A DNA stretch of 5,436 nucleotides from NCBI GenBank assembly GCA_029855925.1, contig JAGSHP010000079.1:1-5436 (forward strand), written 5' to 3'. Shown here piece after piece: positions 1 to 4,602 of this stretch (position 1 is the first letter of the stretch; the number at the start of each line of letters is the position of its first letter). The DNA comes from Candidatus Thorarchaeota archaeon (lineage in GTDB: Archaea > Asgardarchaeota > Thorarchaeia > Thorarchaeales > Thorarchaeaceae). The translations under genes were made by a program, and so were the position numbers. Under the pieces are notes generated by a model, which saw only the letters and a program-made list of their open reading frames with translations, did not search any database and was not told where the DNA came from.

Positions 1-430
1 CAAGGTCTGTGCTGCCCGCACGGATCTTGTAATCAATAATGATATCAGAGTTGACATCGAGATGCGGGAGCTCCTTGCTCAACCAATCTCGTGTGTGTTC
101 TACTGCAAACTTCCCGACTGGCACCTGACGCTCATAGTCTTGTCCAACAACGTCAACGGCACGACCGCTCATGAGAAGATAGATCGGCTCAATAACATCG
201 CCTCCGCCAAAGCGAGCGTTAGACTGACCACCAACAAGAAGCACCTTGTCCACGTTGTGGTGTTGCACACGCCCAAAGGTCTCGAGGTAGTATTCGCTCA
301 GTCTGATGGATAGCTCCTCTGCAGCCTTGTCACACAGCGTGTCGGGATGTCCTCTACCCTTACGCTCAACAATCTCAACTTTCCGTTTGGTGACGGGAAG
401 ACCCTCACCGCAAGTGACTTCCAAATTCAT
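1..430 (-). CDS. mat: S-adenosylmethionine synthetase, archaeal type (partial, N-terminal 143 residues)
   Basis: The enzyme makes AdoMet from methionine and ATP in the cytosol, supplying methylation and polyamine pathways. Reading the minus strand from the ATG at 430-428 gives 143 uninterrupted codons to the window edge. The family is usually about 400 residues, so roughly the first third is here. Recognisable archaeal-type (COG1812) blocks are VEIVERKGRGHPD (residues 18-30, with the GHPD signature at 27-30), FGRVQHHNVDK (52-62), the glycine-rich VGGQSNARFGGG (66-77), the SGRA block (88-91) and IIIDYKIRAGSTDL near the cut end. Residue 35 is Lys, after CD, where I recall Gly or Ala in relatives. 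HHNVDK resembles the version seen in bacterial members of this family more than the HHNTD of methanogens. The start is preceded by a weak GTGAT site at 436-440 and a TATA-like box about 40 nt upstream. It is divergent from the XRE-CBS gene. Family assignment is firm; functional equivalence rests on residues outside the window. Confidence 0.93.
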   Translation of the reverse strand, partial: MNLEVTCGEGLPVTKRKVEIVERKGRGHPDTLCDKAAEELSIRLSEYYLETFGRVQHHNVDKVLLVGGQSNARFGGGDVIEPIYLLMSGRAVDVVGQDYERQVPVGKFAVEHTRDWLSKELPHLDVNSDIIIDYKIRAGSTDL

Positions 431-466
431 CTTTATCACTTCTGAAACCAGCCTCTTTGAAAACCA

Positions 467-474
467 CTTATAAG
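467..474 (-). promoter_or_regulatory. Putative TATA box for the AdoMet synthetase gene
   Basis: CTTATAAG lies about 37-44 nt upstream of the ATG at 430 on the minus strand. Spacing typical of archaeal promoters would place transcription start near 444, leaving a leader of about 14 nt with a weak GTGAT ribosome site at 436-440. The box is palindromic, so it alone does not fix direction; the position relative to the minus-strand gene does. No mapped start supports it. Confidence 0.5.
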
Positions 475-514
475 GATTCCCATGCGTATTACCGTGAGGA
501 ATAGAATTATAGGC

Positions 515-523
515 AAAATATTA
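515..523 (+). promoter_or_regulatory. Putative TATA box for the XRE-CBS gene
   Basis: AAAATATTA is centred about 27-28 nt before the A of the ATG at 547. That spacing would put transcription start at or very near the start codon. No convincing Shine-Dalgarno site precedes the ATG, which fits a leaderless mRNA. A second AT-rich candidate, AATTATA at 505-511, would give a leader of about 11 nt and cannot be excluded. Confidence 0.4.
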
Positions 524-546
524 CCACCAGTAAACTGTGTTAAGAA

Positions 547-1101
547 ATGAGGATCCCAATAGACAGCATACCAAAGATGAGAAGACGCATCGGAATTACT
601 CAGGCTGAGCTTGCAGAGAAGGTGGGAGTCTCGCAGGCCTATATTGCCCGACTGGAGAATGGAACCATCGATCCAAAGGTCTCCATAGTCAATAAGATCT
701 TTGAAGTGCTTGAGTCATGGGGCGTCACCTGTGCCGACATCATGAGCAAGAAGCCAGTCACAGTGGACGCACGTGATGCGGCGAGTCATGTTGTGGAGCT
801 TATGCTTGAACACGGATTCTCGCAGATTCCTGTCGTAAGGGTCGGCAAGATTGTCGGCATGGTGACGGAGAAAGACATCGTGAAGAATCTGATGCGTGAC
901 CTCACGGAGATGTCGGTACAGGCGATAATGGAGTCCAAGGGCCCACCACTTGTAGAGGAGGAAACGAGAGTGGAAGACATCCTTCAGCTCTTCGACACAT
1001 TTCAGGCCGTTCTGGTACAGCGCAATGGGAGACTCACCGGAATAATCACAAGGTCTGACCTATTACCACTTGGAATTGGAAATGGACGACTTAGAAAATG
1101 A
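547..1101 (+). CDS. XRE-family HTH regulator with two C-terminal CBS domains
   Basis: Predicted cytosolic transcription regulator of 184 residues, of the COG3620 type (HTH followed by a CBS pair). The XRE helix-turn-helix covers residues 7-56, with the characteristic TQAELAEKVGVSQAYIARLENG (18-39). CBS1 spans about 62-116 and ends in the ligand-site-like MVTEKD (105-110). CBS2 spans about 123-176 and ends in GIITRSD (165-171). A CBS pair normally folds into one Bateman module that binds adenosine-containing ligands (AMP, ATP, AdoMet), so a metabolite-controlled DNA-binding role is likely; the ligand is not evident from sequence. The ATG at 547 is the only Met before the HTH that keeps its first helix, and it may be leaderless. 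The gene is divergent from AdoMet synthetase (116 bp between starts) and convergent with the next gene (19 bp between stops). Domain calls are secure; the target is inference. Confidence 0.93.
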   Translation: MRIPIDSIPKMRRRIGITQAELAEKVGVSQAYIARLENGTIDPKVSIVNKIFEVLESWGVTCADIMSKKPVTVDARDAASHVVELMLEHGFSQIPVVRVGKIVGMVTEKDIVKNLMRDLTEMSVQAIMESKGPPLVEEETRVEDILQLFDTFQAVLVQRNGRLTGIITRSDLLPLGIGNGRLRK

Positions 1102-1120
1102 AAGAGAAGAATACACGCAA

Positions 1121-1888
1121 CTAGGACGGAAGAATCTTCTTGGTCACATCGAGTATCCCAAACCCGCCTTTGCTCATGAGAGAGTCACGGAGAAGCTCAA
1201 GGTGCTCGTCCAAGTCCTTGCGCAGGTCCTCAAGCGTCTTTGGAATTATATTGGGTTGAGCCGTCCACACAGTCAGGTAGTTACTGACCACGCCGATATC
1301 AATGCCACCCTCTTCGAGATCCTTGAATATCGTAATCTTGACAAGGAACTCGGCTTCGAACATATTGAGTATCTCTTGGATGCTCATCAAGATGACCTCG
1401 AGATAGCCAATCACGTCTTCAATCAGTGGCTTCTCTGAGTCTGACCCGGTCATCTTCGAGGAATCTCTACCTCGAGAGGTCCTTGAGTGAAGGACTCTCC
1501 TTACTGAGGATGGGTCAGAGGGTTCGATCCAACTCGAGGCCGGTTCAGCCTCCCCTCTGAGACTCTCAACAAAAGTCTGCACGCGAGCAGCCTTACCCCT
1601 GAGGGTCTCGAACATCTTCATGAGTTTTGTGAATTCCTTGATCGATGACTCAAGAGCCGGAACAAGTTGGTCAAACAACATGACGAGTAGCTTGCCCTTA
1701 GTATTATCACGAATCTTTTGAAATCCCTCTAACTTGCCTAGGGGTCCATCCAAATGCTCTATCTGCATGAGTGTGTTCGTAAGAGCCTGAATCGATTTGA
1801 CAGACGATCGCTGAATCTTTGTCCACCTATCGATGAAGGAGTCAATTCCTTCTCGAAGGTCTTCGATTTCATCTAAGGGGTCGTCCAC
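1121..1888 (-). CDS. Hypothetical protein, two helical regions joined by a polar linker
   Basis: I do not recognise this 255-residue protein. It has no signal peptide and no clear membrane segment. Residues 1-110 look almost entirely helical and amphipathic, with heptad-like hydrophobic spacing (acidic start DDPLDEIEDL, then SVKSIQALTNTLMQIEHL and LVPALESSIKEFTKLMKMF). Residues about 112-154 form a Ser/Arg/Asp-rich linker likely to be disordered. Residues 155-255 form a second helical part, including VIGYLEVILMSIQEILNMFEAEFL (159-182), amphipathic and unlikely to cross a membrane, and an acidic C-terminal helix EDLRKDLDEHLELLRDSL. The start is GTG at 1888-1886. It is supported by GGAGAG six bases upstream, a TATA box further up, and no in-frame alternative start before a stop at 1931-1933. 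It follows the antiporter in the same direction after 67 bp but has its own promoter. A scaffold or coiled-coil role is possible; nothing shows it. Confidence 0.8.
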   Translation of the reverse strand: MDDPLDEIEDLREGIDSFIDRWTKIQRSSVKSIQALTNTLMQIEHLDGPLGKLEGFQKIRDNTKGKLLVMLFDQLVPALESSIKEFTKLMKMFETLRGKAARVQTFVESLRGEAEPASSWIEPSDPSSVRRVLHSRTSRGRDSSKMTGSDSEKPLIEDVIGYLEVILMSIQEILNMFEAEFLVKITIFKDLEEGGIDIGVVSNYLTVWTAQPNIIPKTLEDLRKDLDEHLELLRDSLMSKGGFGILDVTKKILPS

Positions 1889-1894
1889 GGCATA

Positions 1895-1900
1895 CTCTCC
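1895..1900 (-). promoter_or_regulatory. Ribosome binding site deciding the GTG start of the 255-residue protein
   Basis: GGAGAG lies six bases upstream of the GTG at 1888-1886. The nearby ATG at 1893-1891 is out of frame, so this site is what supports the GTG. It may sit almost at the transcription start predicted from the upstream TATA box, giving a very short leader. Confidence 0.6.
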
Positions 1901-1920
1901 ATGTTCACTCTCGTGACTAG

Positions 1921-1930
1921 TATATATAAT
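1921..1930 (-). promoter_or_regulatory. Strong TATA box for the 255-residue protein gene
   Basis: On the minus strand the box reads ATTATATATA, preceded by the purine-rich AGAATGA as a possible BRE. It is the best TATA box in the window. Its centre is 37-38 nt from the GTG start, predicting initiation near 1898-1902. It lies in the 67 bp between the antiporter stop and this gene, so the gene is probably transcribed independently of the operon upstream. Confidence 0.65.
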
Positions 1931-1955
1931 TCATTCTGCGGTGGCACTTTGTATG

Positions 1956-3563
1956 TTAATGCGCAATCTCGCCCTTCTTGAGGGACCGAATCTGTGTCTG
2001 GATCTCCTCTATCTCTGCCTCAAGCTCGGCCTTGATCGGCTCGTAGGAAGAGTCTTCTAACTTGCCCGACTCGTATAACTTCTGGTAGTGCTCCAGCTTT
2101 GTATTCAGCAGAGTCTCACGAGTTTCAAGCTCCAAGAGGCGGGCACGAGTTTCCGAGATGATCTTGCGAAGTTCATCCTCCAGTGTGAAGATCTCTTCTT
2201 CCATCTCTGCCTTGAGTCGTTGGTAGAGTTGACTGTCAATTTTCCCCTCAGTGTAGAGGTCCACAAGATGGAGAAGGGCCTGCCGTGTGGCATCTCGTCG
2301 TGCCGTGATCTCAAGTGCTGCATCCTTCTCTTCGGCAAGTCCAAGATACGTTGTCAGATATGGCGTGGTGAGTCCCTGAAGGAGGAGACTGACCATGAGC
2401 ACAATGAACACTATTCCATTGAATGCCTGACCGATAGCCTCGAAGTCAGGAATCGCATAGTGAGTGAATTCCGCCACGCTGATTGCGGCTAGTGCGGCTG
2501 AGGCAACACCCTTTACCCCAGCCCAGCTGATCAAGAACCTCTCGCGCCACCCTACCGTCTTGTCATATGCCGTGACAAGGAACACAGCAACAGGTCTTGC
2601 CAGAAAGATGACCAAAGCTGATGTAATGAGACCTGTAAAGATGAGGGTGGGGTTTGAGAGTAGATTAGAGATGTCGACAGTCGCACCCAGTAGAATGAAG
2701 ACAACGATCTCAAATACGAATGAGACGTTCTTCATTGCCCCTCGCATGGACTTCTTCGGCAACGGTTCCATCTTCATTATTCTTCGGGCGTTTGCGATGA
2801 AGATGCCAGCGAATACTGAAGCAAGAGCCCCGGGATGAATGCCCAGCGGAGCGAAGATCTCACCGAACCCGTATGCAAGGATGGGGGTCGCTCCTGTCAG
2901 AATTGAGAGAATCGTATCGTCATCGGCACGAACGATGGTATTGGCAATCACATATGCAATTCCAAAACCTATAATCACACCGATGATCATGCTCAGAAGG
3001 AACTGCTCAATGACCACGAACCACGGTACGGCAAGAGCGGGGATGACGATTGGCATGAAGACGGTGATGACAAGGACAACAGCCGTTGCGTCATTGAATA
3101 CAGCCTCGCCCTCCAGAATCGAGAAGATCTTGCGTTTGACCGTAACCCCACCGCTCTCAAGCACCGAGAACAACGCTGCAGGATCAGTCGGAGAGAGAAC
3201 AGCACCAATCAGGAAAGCCACAACGCCAATGGAAGTGAATAACGCAATTGTAATCCCTGCGACCACGGAGGTTATCACCACGCCTAGGGTCGCGAGCAAC
3301 ATGACAGACCTCAGAGAGAATCTGAGTTCGCGAATGTTCATGGTAAGTCCTGCATAGAACAGAACTGATGCAAGTGTCAGTTGCGCGATGAGGTCTAGAC
3401 CAATTATCTCGGTTGATAGTTCATTCAGAGGAACAACCTGCCCGATGAGAATGCCTGCGACTATCAATGGGATAGGATATGGAAATCTATAGCGCTCTGC
3501 AATCTTGGCGATCAAGGCGCCACCGATTAGGATTGGAGCGATGAGATAGAGATCTAGTGCCAC
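1956..3563 (-). CDS. CPA1-type Na+/H+ antiporter with long cytosolic coiled-coil tail
   Basis: Membrane cation/proton exchanger of 535 residues, probably moving Na+ (or K+) against H+ for pH and salt control. Residues 1-408 are a Na_H_Exchanger domain with about 12-13 hydrophobic segments. Family marks are LSPTDPAA (123-130), the FND motif with Asn157-Asp158 (the Asn-Asp pair typical of electroneutral CPA1 transporters) and SWAGVKGVA (346-354). In that last motif Lys351 stands where CPA1 proteins I recall carry Arg (GLRG). Residues about 411-535 form a charged cytosolic tail containing two copies of a SHOCT-like unit. The start is GTG at 3563-3561; GAGGTG lies 7 nt upstream and overlaps the TGA of the preceding PhoU-like gene. 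It is the last gene of a three-gene operon, 11 nt after its neighbour. No terminator is visible after the TAA. Superfamily is certain; the ion is not determined. Confidence 0.93.
   Translation of the reverse strand: MALDLYLIAPILIGGALIAKIAERYRFPYPIPLIVAGILIGQVVPLNELSTEIIGLDLIAQLTLASVLFYAGLTMNIRELRFSLRSVMLLATLGVVITSVVAGITIALFTSIGVVAFLIGAVLSPTDPAALFSVLESGGVTVKRKIFSILEGEAVFNDATAVVLVITVFMPIVIPALAVPWFVVIEQFLLSMIIGVIIGFGIAYVIANTIVRADDDTILSILTGATPILAYGFGEIFAPLGIHPGALASVFAGIFIANARRIMKMEPLPKKSMRGAMKNVSFVFEIVVFILLGATVDISNLLSNPTLIFTGLITSALVIFLARPVAVFLVTAYDKTVGWRERFLISWAGVKGVASAALAAISVAEFTHYAIPDFEAIGQAFNGIVFIVLMVSLLLQGLTTPYLTTYLGLAEEKDAALEITARRDATRQALLHLVDLYTEGKIDSQLYQRLKAEMEEEIFTLEDELRKIISETRARLLELETRETLLNTKLEHYQKLYESGKLEDSSYEPIKAELEAEIEEIQTQIRSLKKGEIAH
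1989..2258 (-). repeat. Duplicated SHOCT-like module in the antiporter tail
   Basis: Within the antiporter, residues 436-465 (2169-2258) and 496-525 (1989-2078) align without gaps at an offset of exactly 60 residues, with 11 of 30 positions identical. The shared pattern is L-Y-x-x-G-K, then Y, then KAE-x-E-x-E-I. Each copy looks like the short SHOCT-type helical hairpin followed by a coiled coil. The segment between them (466-495) is also predicted helix. This is a protein-level repeat that has diverged at DNA level. Confidence 0.7.
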
Positions 3564-3570
3564 TCACTGC

Positions 3571-3576
3571 CACCTC
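3571..3576 (-). promoter_or_regulatory. Ribosome binding site of the antiporter, overlapping the upstream stop
   Basis: GAGGTG is seven bases before the GTG start at 3563. Its first two bases are part of the TGA stop (3577-3575) of the PhoU-like gene. A ribosome finishing the upstream gene is therefore on the initiation site, so translation of the two is probably coupled. Confidence 0.75.
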
Positions 3577-4195
3577 AGAAATCGGCAACAATCTCTGCAA
3601 GGTCTTTTAGGTAGTCGGATATGTGTTCAAGCTCGCTCACGATCTTTCGCATCATGTAGCAGGTGAATGGAGAGTCGCCACCTGTCATGACAGACACCTG
3701 TCTGCAGATGATGATGTTGTCCTCGTCAATCTCGCGCTCGAGTCGCTTTATTGCCTCTCGCTCTTCGCCAGCCTTTTCGGATCCCTCTATGCAGTAGGTC
3801 AGGAATCTCGAGAGTGCCTTGAATTGTTCGTTTATCTTGGCGGCAATGGAAGATAATGAGTCGATGTAAACATCCTGAAACGAGGCCCCGCGAACCATGT
3901 CCAACATGATCGCAATCTTGGCAAAAGTGTACTGCACCTGGAACAGATGAGAGAACACTGAGAGAGCAATCACACCATCTTCGTTCTGGGGGAGTCTACT
4001 AGTGAACGAGTAAGGTAACATCAGGCCTTTGAGCTTCGTGAAAATAGACTCTCTCTTCTCAGCCCATTCGGGGTCCTCAGAGGTACACTCCCTGCAGAAT
4101 TTCTGCGTCAGAATCTCGCTAATCTCAATGTGGTTCTCCACGATCGCGATGATGTGCTTGAGTATCTCTTCCTTCGTGAGGTCTTCTTGGCTCAA
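3575..4195 (-). CDS. PhoU/DUF47-like helical protein
   Basis: Predicted soluble all-helical protein of 206 residues. The C-terminal third carries two acidic motifs of the spacing used for metal binding in PhoU and DUF47 proteins: E153-x3-D157 within RLEREIDEDN, and E190-x3-D194 within SELEHISDYLKDLAEIV, the latter matching the ending typical of this fold. About 200 residues is the normal size for DUF47/PhoU relatives. The N-terminal half (residues 1-130) is more divergent and has two Cys at 34 and 37. The start is TTG at 4195-4193, supported by GAGGTG eight bases upstream. The TTG overlaps the TGA of the amphi-Trp gene (TTGA). PhoU-fold proteins commonly regulate transporters, so a role controlling the antiporter 11 nt downstream is a reasonable inference; phosphate itself is not implied by any neighbour. 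The fold call is from motifs only. Confidence 0.75.
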   Translation of the reverse strand: MSQEDLTKEEILKHIIAIVENHIEISEILTQKFCRECTSEDPEWAEKRESIFTKLKGLMLPYSFTSRLPQNEDGVIALSVFSHLFQVQYTFAKIAIMLDMVRGASFQDVYIDSLSSIAAKINEQFKALSRFLTYCIEGSEKAGEEREAIKRLEREIDEDNIIICRQVSVMTGGDSPFTCYMMRKIVSELEHISDYLKDLAEIVADF

Positions 4196-4449
4196 TCCGT
4201 CTTCACCTCAACCGTTGGTCGTTCCCACGACAGATCAATTCGCAGGCGGATGTGTTCCTTCCTGAAGGCCACTTCAATTCCAGTCTCCACAGGTTCGCCC
4301 AATGGTAACGCAATTGTTCCCTCTCGGAGACTGGGCATCGGTAGTTCCAACTCCGTACCCTGTGAAATCTGTTCAGCGATTTGTGTGAGGAACTCACCCA
4401 GACTCTTCAGAGTCTTCTCTTCCTCAAATTCGTAGTCGTCAATTCTCAT
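4192..4449 (-). CDS. Small amphi-Trp domain protein
   Basis: An 85-residue acidic protein matching the general pattern of amphi-Trp domains: a short N-terminal strand (YEFEEEKTL), a helix (LGEFLTQIAEQISQG, about 17-31), then amphipathic strands ending in RLRIDLSWERP with the signature Trp at 75. Function of the family is unknown to me, and no catalytic residues are evident. The ATG at 4449 is supported by GAGGTG eight bases upstream. It is the first gene of the operon and overlaps the PhoU-like gene by 4 nt, so it is almost certainly co-translated with it. The family call comes from pattern memory; the coding call is stronger, since the start, ribosome site and overlap all agree. Confidence 0.7.
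   Translation of the reverse strand: MRIDDYEFEEEKTLKSLGEFLTQIAEQISQGTELELPMPSLREGTIALPLGEPVETGIEVAFRKEHIRLRIDLSWERPTVEVKTD
4204..4209 (-). promoter_or_regulatory. Ribosome binding site deciding the TTG start of the PhoU-like protein
   Basis: GAGGTG lies eight bases before the TTG at 4195, inside the end of the amphi-Trp coding region. Motif and spacing are identical to those of the first gene of the operon, which is the main reason to accept the rare TTG start. Confidence 0.75.
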
Positions 4450-4457
4450 GGTTCTGG

Positions 4458-4463
4458 CACCTC
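4458..4463 (-). promoter_or_regulatory. Ribosome binding site of the amphi-Trp gene
   Basis: GAGGTG is placed eight bases before the ATG at 4449. It is the same hexamer used by the two downstream genes of the operon. Confidence 0.75.
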
Positions 4464-4499
4464 AAGTGTGGGGTGTCTTACGTAATGACAGTGTTATTC

Positions 4500-4508
4500 C
4501 TTTTTATG
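4500..4508 (-). promoter_or_regulatory. Putative TATA box of the three-gene operon
   Basis: On the minus strand the element reads CATAAAAAG, preceded by CGTAAG as a weak BRE candidate. Its centre is about 55 nt from the ATG at 4449, predicting a start near 4478 and a leader of about 29 nt that contains the GAGGTG site. This is a sequence guess without mapped transcripts. Confidence 0.45.
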
Positions 4509-4530
4509 CTTACGAATTGGGACCAACAGC

Positions 4531-4540
4531 CTTATTTTTG
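4531..4540 (+). promoter_or_regulatory. Possible TATA-like element for trpS
   Basis: CTTATTTTTG lies about 63-72 nt before the ATG at 4603. It would give a start near 4560 and a leader of about 40 nt carrying AAGGAG. The match to a TATA consensus is mediocre. The T-rich stretch at 4500-4507 is an alternative that would overlap the operon's own TATA box on the other strand. Confidence 0.3.
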
Positions 4541-4587
4541 CAATTTTGAGGCTCAATGATGATTCGCTCAGTCAAGAGTGAATCGCC

Positions 4588-4593
4588 AAGGAG
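4588..4593 (+). promoter_or_regulatory. Ribosome binding site of trpS
   Basis: AAGGAG is nine bases upstream of the ATG at 4603 and supports that start. The ATGs at 4556 and 4559 are out of frame. Confidence 0.75.
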
Positions 4594-4602
4594 AATAAAG
4601 CA

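Noticed and set aside
62..313. Plus-strand open frame of 83 codons.
   Set aside because: It is the antisense shadow of the AdoMet synthetase gene, whose family motifs are unmistakable.
1102..1145. Possible bidirectional terminator between the convergent genes, with the small palindrome AAGAATCTTCTT nearby.
   Set aside because: The palindrome would leave a loop of only about two bases, lies inside the coding region of the 255-residue gene and has no following T-run.
1070..1438. Plus-strand open frame of 122 codons with protein-like, acidic composition, starting inside the regulator gene.
   Set aside because: From 1121 onward it lies wholly antisense to the 255-residue gene, which has a TATA box, ribosome site and longer frame. 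No ribosome site supports the plus-strand start.
1891..1893. ATG as an alternative start for the 255-residue protein.
   Set aside because: It is out of frame with the coding sequence; the GTG at 1888 has proper ribosome site spacing.
2088..3357. Several plus-strand open frames opposite the antiporter.
   Set aside because: They are low-complexity shadows of a membrane protein gene (runs of Thr, Ala, Met and Ile from antisense reading) with no supporting start signals.
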